Below, piece after piece: positions 36,221 through 43,502 of a stretch of DNA of 64,000 nucleotides (position 1 is its first letter; each line of letters opens with the position of its first letter). The notes beneath the pieces are model-generated. The model saw nothing but the letters and a program-made list of their open reading frames with translations, was not told where the DNA came from and did not search any database. The translations under genes were made by a program, and so were the position numbers. Source of the stretch: Pedococcus dokdonensis (GTDB taxonomy: Bacteria; Actinomycetota; Actinomycetes; Actinomycetales; Dermatophilaceae); NCBI RefSeq assembly GCF_900104525.1, contig NZ_LT629711.1:372001-436000 (forward strand), in the 5' to 3' direction.

Positions 36221-37690
36221 ATGAGCAGAACGCAGCAGCAGGCCCCCGTACGGGCCGCGATCTACGCACGCATCAGCCGCGACAGGGCGGGTGAGCGGGC
36301 GGGTGTCGAGCAGCAGGAGCGGGAGTGCCGAGCCCTCGCTGAGCGGCTCGGCTGGGAGGTCGTGGCGGTCTACGTCGACAACGACATCAGCGCGTACAAG
36401 GGCAAGCCGCGCCCGCAGTACCGGGCCATGCTCGACGCCGTGCGCCGCGGTGACGTGGGCGGACTCGTCGCTTGGCATACAGACCGGCTCCACCGCCGCC
36501 TGGTCGACCTCGAGGAGCTGGTGACGCTCGCCGAGACCAAGCACGTCGAGATCCGCACCGTCACCGCCGGGGACGTCGACCTGAGCACCGCCGGCGGTCG
36601 GATGAACGCCCGCATCCTCGCGGCGGTCGCCCAGCAGGAGGTCGAGCACCTTCGAGAGCGTGTGCAGGCCAAGAGGAAGACCATGCTGGAGGCCGGCGCC
36701 TACCGCGGCGGCAAGAGGCCCTTCGGCTACCGCAAGGGCGGCATGGTGGTGCGGCCTCGGGAGGCCGAGGTGGTAGCCCGCGCCAGCCGCGACGTGCTGG
36801 CCGGACGCTCGCTCAAGGGGATCGCCCGAGAGCTGAACCAGCAGCGCGTCCGCACGAGCAGTGGAGCGGAGTGGACGTCGTTGAGCCTCCGCGACGTGCT
36901 CATCCGCCCTCGCAACGCCGGGCTGATCCACACCGGCAAGGCGTCGGTGCCGACAGCCGAGCTGACCATCGTCGGACGAGCCCAGTGGCCCGCGCTGGTC
37001 GACGAGGACACCTGGCGGGCCGTCCACGCGCTCCTCACGGCCCCCAGCCGTCGCCACCCGAACCACAAGACGGACCCGTCGTGGCTGCTCTCGGGCATCG
37101 CCCGCTGCGGAGCCACCGGTCCCGAGGGCCAGCCGTGCGGCGGCGTCATCCGCGCCACCTCCATCGGCGCAACCCCGAGCCGCCCGAACATCACGCCGAC
37201 GGCTCACTACCGCTGCGCCGAGTTCGCGCACCTGACGGTCCTGGTGCCCAAGACCGACGACTACGTCCGCCAGGTCGTGGCGGAGATGGTCCGGGATGCC
37301 CGCGTGCTGGCCCTGCTGAGCCCGTCAGGCGACGACGGGCGCATGGAGCGGGGTCGTGAGCGCCGAGCCGTCCTAGTGCGACAGATCGAGCAGACGGAGG
37401 CTGACTACGACGCCGACCTGATCGACGCCCGGCGGTTCAAGGCCAAGACCGACCGCATCAGGGTCGAGCTCGAGGAGGTCGAGACCCTGCTGGCCGAGGG
37501 GACCAGGGCCGGCGTCGCGCTGCCCATCGTGGGCGCTCGCGACCCGGGCCAGGCCTTCCTCGACGCACCTCTGGACGTCCAGCGGCAGGTGCTTCGCACG
37601 GTGCTCGGCGTCCAGATCATGCCCGCCGCCTACCGCGGCGCTGCCTGGAGCAGCGACCGGCTGGCGCTGTCGCGGGTGGGGGAGCGGTGA
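36221..37690 (+). CDS. Large serine recombinase (integrase)
   Basis: This 489-residue site-specific recombinase integrates and excises the element. The N-terminal resolvase domain contains AAIYARISRDRAGERAGVEQQ with nucleophile Ser19, VDNDISAYKGKPRPQY, and RMNARILAAVAQQEVEHLRERV. The recombinase domain (about 165-290) includes GGKRPFGYRKGG. A zinc ribbon follows (ARCGATG, PCGG and YRC, about 285-330). A C-terminal coiled coil lies at about 375-430 (RIRVELEEVETLL), as required for synapsis control. The left attachment site abuts its start. Its stop overlaps the next gene. Confidence 0.95.
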   Translation: MSRTQQQAPVRAAIYARISRDRAGERAGVEQQERECRALAERLGWEVVAVYVDNDISAYKGKPRPQYRAMLDAVRRGDVGGLVAWHTDRLHRRLVDLEELVTLAETKHVEIRTVTAGDVDLSTAGGRMNARILAAVAQQEVEHLRERVQAKRKTMLEAGAYRGGKRPFGYRKGGMVVRPREAEVVARASRDVLAGRSLKGIARELNQQRVRTSSGAEWTSLSLRDVLIRPRNAGLIHTGKASVPTAELTIVGRAQWPALVDEDTWRAVHALLTAPSRRHPNHKTDPSWLLSGIARCGATGPEGQPCGGVIRATSIGATPSRPNITPTAHYRCAEFAHLTVLVPKTDDYVRQVVAEMVRDARVLALLSPSGDDGRMERGRERRAVLVRQIEQTEADYDADLIDARRFKAKTDRIRVELEEVETLLAEGTRAGVALPIVGARDPGQAFLDAPLDVQRQVLRTVLGVQIMPAAYRGAAWSSDRLALSRVGER

Positions 37691-38055
37691 AGGGTGCGAG
37701 CCAAGCCGACCTCGACTGGTGGCTCGACCTGGCTCCCACCCTGCAGTGGACGTTCGCGAGCACCATGCCCGGCGTCCCGCACTGGTACGTGGTGCGTGGT
37801 CGGACGCCCGGGCTCTCCCCGGAGGACTTCGAGCGGGCAGTGCGGGTGACCCGCACCTTCGGGGAGCCTGGCAAGTTCTACGCCCGCACGAACCTCTACC
37901 TCTTCACCCGCGACCGGCGGCTGTGGTTCTGGACGATGGGCGCTCCCATCGAAGAGACGACGATCATCAACGTCGCCACGACTCACAAGGTGTACGGCGA
38001 GCAGGCCAACTTCGACGAGGACGTGCTGGGGAGACTCCGCATGCAGCCGGAGTAG
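37687..38055 (+). CDS. Hypothetical protein coupled to the integrase
   Basis: This 122-residue protein has features DWWLDLAPTLQWTFAST, HWYVVRGRTP, FYARTNLYLFTRDRRLWFWTMG and INVATTHKVYG. I recall similar segments at the N-terminus of some actinobacterial and phage-linked SAM methyltransferases, but no SAM-binding motif is present here, so it would be that domain standing alone. GTG overlaps the integrase stop (4 bp), so it is co-translated with the integrase and might modulate it. Confidence 0.7.
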   Translation: MKGASQADLDWWLDLAPTLQWTFASTMPGVPHWYVVRGRTPGLSPEDFERAVRVTRTFGEPGKFYARTNLYLFTRDRRLWFWTMGAPIEETTIINVATTHKVYGEQANFDEDVLGRLRMQPE

Positions 38056-38071
38056 CTCTCTCCACCTGCCG

Positions 38072-38440
38072 TCAGTGGTCGACGAGGCTGCGACCGGTGT
38101 ACATCGTCACCGTCCCAGGCAAGATCGAGATCTTCTGGATGTCGATCGTCGCGTTGTGAACGTCTCGGTTCAAACGGTTGGCCACGGCCACGCAGGTGTA
38201 CCCACCGCCTTCCAAGGCGCGCTCGCGCATGAACGCTGCGACAGTCATGCCTTCGCGCCCGGCGGCCTCTTGCACTTGGTCCAATTCGGCAGGGGTCAGG
38301 CGGACACTGACCATCGCCCCTCGTTGCCGCTTCTCGGACTTCTTTCGCGCCCGAGCCTCCGGTGGATCTGGCTCCCATGCCGAATCGTCACCCAGTTGCG
38401 CTTCAAGTCGGTCGACGTCTTCCATGCCCACCATTCTCAT
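38072..38440 (-). CDS. Ribbon-helix-helix antitoxin (BrnA-like)
   Basis: This 122-residue protein has a charged N-terminus. A ribbon-helix-helix-like segment follows, AMVSVRLTPAELDQVQEAAGREGMTVAAFMRERALE (beta strand MVSVRL plus two helices), typical of CopG/Arc-type DNA-binding antitoxins. The C-terminal part is less familiar. Codon 1 is placed at ATG 38440, two bases after the toxin stop, although the frame is open from 38479. By position it is the antitoxin and the probable repressor of the palindromes at 38740-38797. Confidence 0.75.
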   Translation of the reverse strand: MRMVGMEDVDRLEAQLGDDSAWEPDPPEARARKKSEKRQRGAMVSVRLTPAELDQVQEAAGREGMTVAAFMRERALEGGGYTCVAVANRLNRDVHNATIDIQKISILPGTVTMYTGRSLVDH

Positions 38441-38442
38441 CC

Positions 38443-38727
38443 CTAGATCCCCCACTTTGTCACCTCCGCGGCTGTGCATTCCCTAGCAGTGATGGGTCGA
38501 ATACAGCCGCGGCTCTCGTCGTACTTCACCGCGGCCACGATTGGTCGCCCCCCATATGTGCGCCCGATCATCCGCCACTCGGCGGTCATACCGTTCTTGT
38601 TTCTCGACCACAGAGGCTCGTCTGACATGACCTGATAGAGCTCGGTGGGGGATACATGATGCTCGGCAATGTGGGCTTCATTGAACTCGTCAATATCGAG
38701 CCACTCTGCCTGACTCGGATGACTCAA
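38443..38727 (-). CDS. BrnT-family toxin-like protein
   Basis: This 94-residue protein matches the BrnT/DUF497 ribonuclease-toxin layout: WLDIDEFNEAHIAEHHVSPTEL (the N-x-x-H-x-x-x-x-HxVSxxE block), EWRMIGRTYGGRPIVAAV, and end CIRPITARECTAAEV. BrnT toxins cleave RNA and are neutralised by a DNA-binding BrnA. It starts with TTG behind AAGGAG, and that ribosome-binding site lies in the arm of operator 1. A further operator-like palindrome lies inside the gene at 38583-38595. Confidence 0.75.
   Translation of the reverse strand: MSHPSQAEWLDIDEFNEAHIAEHHVSPTELYQVMSDEPLWSRNKNGMTAEWRMIGRTYGGRPIVAAVKYDESRGCIRPITARECTAAEVTKWGI
38583..38595. promoter_or_regulatory. Operator-like palindrome inside the toxin gene
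   Basis: GCGGTCATACCGT matches 12 of 13 bases of the three upstream operators. It lies about 157 bp from operator 1 within the BrnT-like coding region. Confidence 0.45.
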
Positions 38728-38734
38728 AGGTACT

Positions 38735-38798
38735 CCTTGACGGTCATACCGTCAAGGATCTACGGTATGACCGTATCAACCGTGACGGTCATACCGTC
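38735..38798. promoter_or_regulatory. Triple palindromic operator between toxin gene and divergent gene
   Basis: Three copies of ACGGTCATACCGT (or its complement) lie at 38740-38752, 38762-38774 and 38785-38797, with centres 22 and 23 bp apart, about two helical turns. Copy 1 extends to 10-bp perfect arms and overlaps the toxin ribosome-binding site. The array sits between the minus-strand toxin operon and the plus-strand gene at 38822, so one repressor could control both. Confidence 0.8.
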
Positions 38799-38821
38799 GG
38801 CTTTACAAAGGAAGGTTCTCA

Positions 38822-39304
38822 GTGGAACTTAGCGCCGTTTTGTGCAACTACGCAGAGGTTCAGAACAATCTGCTCTACATCACCGGTGGAGGAGTGGATC
38901 GAGCCAACGTCCCGCCAGGACTCACGGCTCCATACGTGATCGGTGTATCCATCGGGATCACCCTCTCGGTTCCGTGGACTCAGACCAACCAACAGCACAA
39001 GCTCGAGATGGACTTGGTCGATGAGGATGACCAGCCCGTCGTCGTGCCTACCGGCGAGGCAGAGGAACCGCTGCATGCTGAATTGCAGTTCAACGTCGGA
39101 CGACCGCCCATCCTGGAGGCGGGCGAGGCGCAGAACATCAGTCTGGCGATCAACCTCCCGGGCCTGCCCCTGCCGAGGTTGGGACGATACTTCTTCGTCC
39201 TTTCTGTCGACGGCACGGAGCTCCGCCGGCTCACGTACAAGGTCGCGACTCAGCAAGGCCTCACGATTCCGGGCGGACCGGCTGGGCTGCCGCGCCTGCC
39301 CTAA
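38822..39304 (+). CDS. DUF6941-like protein divergent from the toxin-antitoxin pair
   Basis: This 160-residue, beta-rich protein begins MELSAVLCNYAEVQNNLLYITGGGVDR, the opening I associate with DUF6941, and contains GRPPILEAGEAQNISLAINLPGL and a barrel-like C-terminal half. The role is unknown. GTG 38822 has GGAAGG six bases upstream. It is likely under the same operators as the toxin operon. Its codon use is less GC-biased than that of chromosomal genes. Confidence 0.7.
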   Translation: MELSAVLCNYAEVQNNLLYITGGGVDRANVPPGLTAPYVIGVSIGITLSVPWTQTNQQHKLEMDLVDEDDQPVVVPTGEAEEPLHAELQFNVGRPPILEAGEAQNISLAINLPGLPLPRLGRYFFVLSVDGTELRRLTYKVATQQGLTIPGGPAGLPRLP

Positions 39305-39647
39305 CGAGCTGGCCGGTGCAGCCGAAATCGCACGCTGAAGCCCCAAAGTGAAGCGCGTGACCGAAGCCGCACGCGAGGCCCGAAATCGCCGGAGAATCGC
39401 GCACAGATGCCGCAGCGAAGCGATGAGCGAACGTGTAGAATCGCAGCCAGGAGAACGAAATTCGCGCTCTCCTACTCTTCGTACGGAAGTGGCTGGCCCT
39501 CATCACCTGAGCGTGAGGGACGAAGTACTGGCGTCAGGAGTCCCGCGATCGAGCCGCTGGCTCGGGGCCATGAGGACTCAAACCGACCGGTCGCCCGAAA
39601 GTCCGACAGCTGCGTACGAATCCCTTTGAAGTTGAAGGAGATTCGTC
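39305..39647. other. 343-bp non-coding stretch before the HTH gene
   Basis: It contains repeated GAAATCGC/GAATCGC words (39330-39450), a TAGAAT -10-like hexamer (39436-39441; the same word as the integrase promoter) and a small hairpin CCCTCA/TGAGGG (39497-39502 with 39514-39519). A frame open across part of it lacks coding character. It is probably the control region for the replication/excision genes. Confidence 0.5.
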
Positions 39648-39908
39648 GTGACACGTCGACTCGCAACCATCGTCCAGGCCGCCCACTATCTGCAGGTCAG
39701 CGACCGCACCGTCAGCAACTACGTCGGCCGAGGGCTCTTCCCGGCCTACAGGGTGCCCGGCAAGCGCAGCCACTACGTCGACCTCAACGAGGTGGACGCG
39801 GCGCTGGCCAAGGTCCCGCGTCGGACCGCTCGTCCGGGCGGGAAGGCGTTCGGCCCCAAGGCCACGATCATCGCCCTGCCCGCTCAGGCCGAGGTGGTGC
39901 AGCGATGA
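39648..39908 (+). CDS. Excisionase-like helix-turn-helix protein
   Basis: This 86-residue protein has an N-terminal MerR/HTH_17-type DNA-binding domain, ATIVQAAHYLQVSDRTVSNYVGRGLFPAYRVPGKR, and then a short basic/Pro-rich tail. In integrative elements such proteins act as recombination directionality factors or repressors. GTG 39648 has GAAGGAGA upstream. ATGA overlap links it to the next small gene. Confidence 0.8.
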   Translation: MTRRLATIVQAAHYLQVSDRTVSNYVGRGLFPAYRVPGKRSHYVDLNEVDAALAKVPRRTARPGGKAFGPKATIIALPAQAEVVQR

Positions 39909-40024
39909 GCCCGGTGGAGGCGGCTGCGGCGCTCGGCCCGCTCACCGACGAGCAGTGCGAGGAGGTCGCCCGGTGGCTACGGCTCATGGCCTCGGGCAAG
40001 GACGAGGGCGGTGGCCAGCCGTGA
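39905..40024 (+). CDS. 39-residue small protein in the element operon
   Basis: It reads MSPVEAAAALGPLTDEQCEEV and then ARWLRLMASGKDEGGGQP: an acidic amphipathic helix with one Cys. It overlaps the HTH gene stop by 4 bp and the next gene's GTG by 4 bp, so it fits a tightly coupled operon. The function is unknown. Confidence 0.6.
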   Translation: MSPVEAAAALGPLTDEQCEEVARWLRLMASGKDEGGGQP

Positions 40025-40389
40025 CCACCGCCCCCAACTACATCACCGCCGACCATGATGCCGCCGTCGTGGCGTTTCTGACCACCTACTCGCGCAACCC
40101 CGACAGGCAGGTCCGCGAGGCGTACGCACCCGGCCGCGAGCCGGGCGGGCTGGCCCGCTGGCATGAGTCCTGGGCGGCCCGGCGCGCCCCGCGCATGTGC
40201 CGCCTTCGCGGCTGTCGCAACCGGCACTACGGACGCGGGCTGTGCCGCTCGCACTACGACCGCTGGCGCCGCCACGGCGACCCGATGGGCGGGCGCTGGC
40301 CCCGCACCGGTCCGCCACCGACCCCGGCCGAGATCCTCGCCGAGATGCGGGCGGCGTATGCCGCGGTCCGACAGGCGGTGGGCGAGTGA
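40021..40389 (+). CDS. Small zinc-finger-like protein of the element
   Basis: This 122-residue protein has a Cys/His motif, MCRLRGCRNRHYGRGLC followed by RSHYDRWRRHGDP (C-x4-C, then GLC-x2-HY-x-RWRRHGDP). This motif often occurs as an N-terminal finger in phage and mobile-element proteins with HNH or DNA-binding roles. No HNH nuclease domain is present. The GTG overlaps the previous stop and the next GTG overlaps its stop. Confidence 0.7.
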   Translation: MTTAPNYITADHDAAVVAFLTTYSRNPDRQVREAYAPGREPGGLARWHESWAARRAPRMCRLRGCRNRHYGRGLCRSHYDRWRRHGDPMGGRWPRTGPPPTPAEILAEMRAAYAAVRQAVGE

Positions 40390-41591
40390 CCGCCGAGCCG
40401 GGTTACGTCTGGGCGGGAGAAGGGCGCGATGAGCGTCTGGTCCCCGCCGACCAAGCCCACGTCCCGCCCGAGTGCAACGAGCTGCATCCGCTCTACGGGT
40501 ACGACCGTCGCCAGTGCATCAAGTGCATGCTCCGGCAGGAGTACGTCCGGCGCGAGGTTCAGGCCCAGCTAGACGAGGTGGCGGAGGCCGACGAGTACTC
40601 GATGCGGGTCAGTGGTGATGCCCTGCTCGACCTCGACCCCGTGGCCCCGATCTGGGGTGACGCCTTCGCGCCGGTGACGGCCGAGGGGCAGGCGCTGATG
40701 ATCGTCGGGCCGGACGGGACGGGCAAGACCTCCACGGCGGGCCAGTACGGGCGCGCGAGGCTTGGGCTAGCCGACGAGATGTGGGACATGCCCGTGCGCC
40801 CTCTGCCGCCCGACCGCTCGGTGTACTACCTGGCTGCCGACCGCCCTAGGCAGGCCATGGAGGCGCTGATGCGCGGGTTCTCCGAGGCCCACCGCGACCT
40901 GCTCCGGGACCGGTTGCACATCCACAAGGGCCCGCCGCCCTATCGGCTCAGCGCCACGCGAGGGCAGGAGTGGCTCCTGGGCGAGGTGGAGGAGACGGGC
41001 GCCGGGCTGCTCATCTTCGACTCGAGGAAGGACTTCGGCGCCACCACCAACGCCGACGAGGTGGCCGGGTTCTCCACGGCGGTGCAGCTGCTCCTGGCCT
41101 CGGAGGTCGAGGTCGTGGTCCTGCACCACCCCAACGAGCGCCGACGCAATGGCCCGCCGGACCTGACCGCGATCTCAGGGCACGGAGGCGTGTACCACGG
41201 CATGGGCTCCATCCTGTTCCTCGAAGGCAGCACGGGCGGGACGGTGGTCGACGTGCACCACATCAAGCCGGTTCGTGAACTGCTGCCGAGGTTCCAGATC
41301 GAGCACGACCACAAGGCTGGAGTGTCCGAGCGGGTGGTCGGCCTCGTGGCGCAGCCGGACGGGACCGTCGAGGGCGGGCGGGTGCCCGTGAGTAGCGTCG
41401 AGCGCGACGTGCTGGCGTGCATCGACGCTCACCCGAGCGGGTGCGCGCCGGCTGCATCGCTCAAGGAGGTGCTGCGCTCGGACAACCTCAGCCGCGACCT
41501 GGCCCCGCTGGTCAAGGCCGGGCTGATCGAGCACAACGGCCTGCGTGGGCCACAGAGCGGGTACCGGAGACCAGCGACGAGCGACACGTAG
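40386..41591 (+). CDS. RepA/AAA_25-like RecA-fold ATPase, putative replication protein
   Basis: This 401-residue protein has an N-terminal Cys cluster (PECNELHPLY, RRQCIKCM). The P-loop is MIVGPDGTGKTSTAGQY (about residue 102), Walker B GAGLLIFDSRKD, and a RecA-like VEVVVLHHPNE motif followed by AISGHGGVYHGMGSILF. The C-terminal about 65 residues form a probable winged helix (VERDVLACIDAHPSG onward). This is the layout of RepA-like helicase or initiator proteins on plasmids and integrative elements. Repeats resembling iterons begin in its last codons. Confidence 0.8.
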   Translation: MTAEPGYVWAGEGRDERLVPADQAHVPPECNELHPLYGYDRRQCIKCMLRQEYVRREVQAQLDEVAEADEYSMRVSGDALLDLDPVAPIWGDAFAPVTAEGQALMIVGPDGTGKTSTAGQYGRARLGLADEMWDMPVRPLPPDRSVYYLAADRPRQAMEALMRGFSEAHRDLLRDRLHIHKGPPPYRLSATRGQEWLLGEVEETGAGLLIFDSRKDFGATTNADEVAGFSTAVQLLLASEVEVVVLHHPNERRRNGPPDLTAISGHGGVYHGMGSILFLEGSTGGTVVDVHHIKPVRELLPRFQIEHDHKAGVSERVVGLVAQPDGTVEGGRVPVSSVERDVLACIDAHPSGCAPAASLKEVLRSDNLSRDLAPLVKAGLIEHNGLRGPQSGYRRPATSDT

Positions 41592-41735
41592 CTCGTTGTC
41601 GCTCGTCTCTCGCTGCAAGCCTCTGACCTGCAGCGATGACGAGCGACCAGCGACGAGCGACCTATATAGCGGGAGGGAGAGATACAGAGAGAGATGTATC
41701 TCTCTAGGTCGCTCGTCGCTCGTCGCTCGTCTCAG
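41571..41735. other. Origin-like region: ACGAGCGAC iterons and nested inverted repeats
   Basis: Seven copies of ACGAGCGAC/GTCGCTCGT lie at 41577, 41598 (reverse), 41639, 41653, 41708, 41715 and 41722 (last three reverse, 7-bp steps). A perfect 15-bp inverted repeat (41649-41663 with 41706-41720) encloses a second 10-bp inverted repeat (41677-41686 with 41695-41704), an AT-containing CTATATAG and a purine-rich GGGAGGGAGAGA stretch. Placed directly after a Rep-like ATPase gene, this looks like a replication origin. It could also act as a bidirectional terminator. Confidence 0.6.
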
Positions 41736-41890
41736 CGCGCCAGTCGGGGAAGGCGGCGCTCCGGGTCCTCGGCACGTCGCCGTGCGTCCCGGACCCGCCG
41801 GTCGTCCTTGCTGCGCACATCGAGCCAGTGGTGAGCGCCAGCGGTCATCGGCATGGTCCGCGCGGTCATGCTCTGGGTCTTGCCGCTCAC
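41732..41890 (-). CDS. 52-residue basic protein of the element
   Basis: This small minus-strand gene encodes a product starting MSGKTQSMTARTMPMTAGAHHW and ending RRAEDPERRLPRLAR. It is strongly basic, with mostly G/C third positions. GAGGAGG lies five bases before the GTG. It may bind nucleic acid near the origin-like repeats, into which its 3' end runs. Not recognised. Confidence 0.5.
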   Translation of the reverse strand: MSGKTQSMTARTMPMTAGAHHWLDVRSKDDRRVRDARRRAEDPERRLPRLAR

Positions 41891-42027
41891 GACGGCCTCC
41901 TCTCGATACCCCCGCCCAGTATGCCGCAGGGTGCCGACAGGGGCGTAGTACGCTGTCCGACCAGCACCGTCCCGCCCGCACTGCGAGGATCGTCGGCGTT
42001 TTCACGCGGCTCCTACAGATCGGCCCC

Positions 42028-42930
42028 TCAGTGCCGACGTGGGGGGATCGGATCCAGCAGGCTGGGGTCGCATCGCCCGGTGGGGTTCAGGACGTCGAGG
42101 ACCCGCTTCGCCATGAAGCGGAGGGTCCCCAGCACGCCCGGGAAGGCCACCGGGCCGTCGTCGTCCAGGAGAACTGGCGCGAAGGTGACTCGTGGCTGCG
42201 TGCTCTCGTAGGGTCGGAACTCTGGGAAGTAGTCCATCTCCATGATCACGCGTCCCTGCTCGACCGGGCCGCGGATCAACCTGGGCTCAGGCTGCCCGGT
42301 GCGCCATGAGGGGCCATCTACGGAACCCACGACGAGGTGTGGGTGTCGGTGCTTCTCGACGTTTCCCAGCCGATTGAGCAGGCCCATCGAGTAGGCCGCC
42401 TGGTCGAACAGAGTCGGCTCGTGCTCCCGGCCCCGCTTGAGGTAGGGCTGCACCCGCTCGATCAGATCGAGTTGCTCGACGGACAGGCCGGGCAACTCCT
42501 TCTTGGCCCGCTCTCGAAACTTCTTCTCTGAGTCCGTGAGGGTGAACTGTGACCAGAAGGCCTCGTCAGGATCGAGGTCCCGACCCAGACCCCGCACGGA
42601 CAGCTCGAAGGCGGCGTGGTCGAGTGCCGAGCGGAGGTTGTAGAGCGCTTCACCCGTCGTAACGGCCCAGTGGCTCGGGATCGTCGGCGGGTTGTCCACG
42701 ATGAACCGGTACGTGGACCGGTCGGGGGTCAACTCGATCCGCAGGACGTCCAAGAAGTCGAGGCGCAGCCCCTCGGCCTCCAGCCGTAGTGCCTGGTAGA
42801 CCTCCTCGACGCGGTGCAGCTTGGCGAAGGCGCTTCGGAAGGCCTTGTGGCCGAACGTCCCCAGCGGGGTGGGCTCGTGCAGGGATCGGTGGGATCGCTT
42901 CGGCCATGGCACCTCTTGCTCTTCGGTCAT
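42028..42930 (-). CDS. Hypothetical protein, ~300 residues, element cargo
   Basis: This soluble protein was not assigned to a family. It is rich in charged residues and mostly helical in the middle (EALYNLRSALDHAAFELSVRG, DSEKKFRERAKKELPGLSVEQLDLIERVQPYL, GLLNRLGNVEKHRHPHLVV). The LRSALDHAAFEL plus KHRHPH pattern is seen in a group of actinobacterial and phage-borne hypotheticals (from memory) and recalls HEPN-like helical bundles, though a clear RxxxxH motif is not evident. It is transcribed against the replication genes, with its own start at 42930. Confidence 0.65.
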   Translation of the reverse strand: MTEEQEVPWPKRSHRSLHEPTPLGTFGHKAFRSAFAKLHRVEEVYQALRLEAEGLRLDFLDVLRIELTPDRSTYRFIVDNPPTIPSHWAVTTGEALYNLRSALDHAAFELSVRGLGRDLDPDEAFWSQFTLTDSEKKFRERAKKELPGLSVEQLDLIERVQPYLKRGREHEPTLFDQAAYSMGLLNRLGNVEKHRHPHLVVGSVDGPSWRTGQPEPRLIRGPVEQGRVIMEMDYFPEFRPYESTQPRVTFAPVLLDDDGPVAFPGVLGTLRFMAKRVLDVLNPTGRCDPSLLDPIPPRRH

Positions 42931-43077
42931 ATGTGCATCGTCGCAGCAGAGGAGAGCCGCCCCAGCCTGATTGGTCGCGCCCTCTCAGCGGGACCTCTTG
43001 ACACGCGTGCGACTCTGAGAGCACATCACCGTCTGCCGCTGGCGCAAGGGCCGGGCTCGTCTCCATCAGGAGCGCCC

Positions 43078-43248
43078 ATGTCACGCGCCACCCATCCCGG
43101 CACCTCGCCTTGTAGCCGATGCGCTCGGCGATCGCCGACCTCGAAACTGATCGACCTCGGCCCCTCGGTCGGCCTGCTCTGCTCGCACTGTCTCGACCGC
43201 ATACCCGGCCCTGAGCGTCGCTCGCTGCTGCGGAGGGCCGGCCGATGA
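43078..43248 (+). CDS. 56-residue CxxC zinc-ribbon protein
   Basis: It has two Cys pairs (SPCSRCARR and LLCSHCLDR) about 20 residues apart, an expected four-Cys zinc site, and a basic end ERRSLLRRAGR. ATG 43078 has AGGAG upstream; the longer open frame has no coding character. It overlaps the next gene by 4 bp. Confidence 0.6.
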   Translation: MSRATHPGTSPCSRCARRSPTSKLIDLGPSVGLLCSHCLDRIPGPERRSLLRRAGR

Positions 43249-43502
43249 CCACCCTCGCCGCTCGCGCCCAGCAGTCCCGCGTCGATCACGAGCGAGCCCG
43301 TCGACTGGCCGACTATTCGAAGGATGTGCGCCGCGGGCTGGCCACCCCGCCTACCCGCGACAAGGCCCCAGCCCCGCCGGTCCCTCGCCACGCTCCGCTG
43401 GCCTACCTGCTGGGCAACTGCCTCGGTTGCGGTCGCGAGATGTGGGTCCCCAACCGGAAGCCGCGAGTGCCGATCTGCGAGCTTTGCACGGACCGGCGAT
43501 GA
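43245..43502 (+). CDS. 85-residue CxxC zinc-ribbon protein
   Basis: The N-terminal half is helical and basic (ARAQQSRVDHERARRLADYS). A Pro-rich linker leads to NCLGCGREMW and PICELCTDRR, two Cys pairs forming a probable zinc ribbon. It is coupled by 4-bp overlaps to genes on both sides. Unknown function; possibly DNA- or RNA-binding. Confidence 0.65.
   Translation: MTTLAARAQQSRVDHERARRLADYSKDVRRGLATPPTRDKAPAPPVPRHAPLAYLLGNCLGCGREMWVPNRKPRVPICELCTDRR

Noticed and set aside
39305..39647. tRNA or structured RNA in the element's non-coding stretch
   Set aside because: Only a 6-bp hairpin and short repeats are seen; no cloverleaf could be drawn. No tRNA or rRNA gene was found elsewhere in the window.
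39407..40024. 205-codon frame over the HTH gene
   Set aside because: Only its last 39 codons (from ATG 39905) look real; the rest is the wrong frame of the HTH gene and non-coding DNA.
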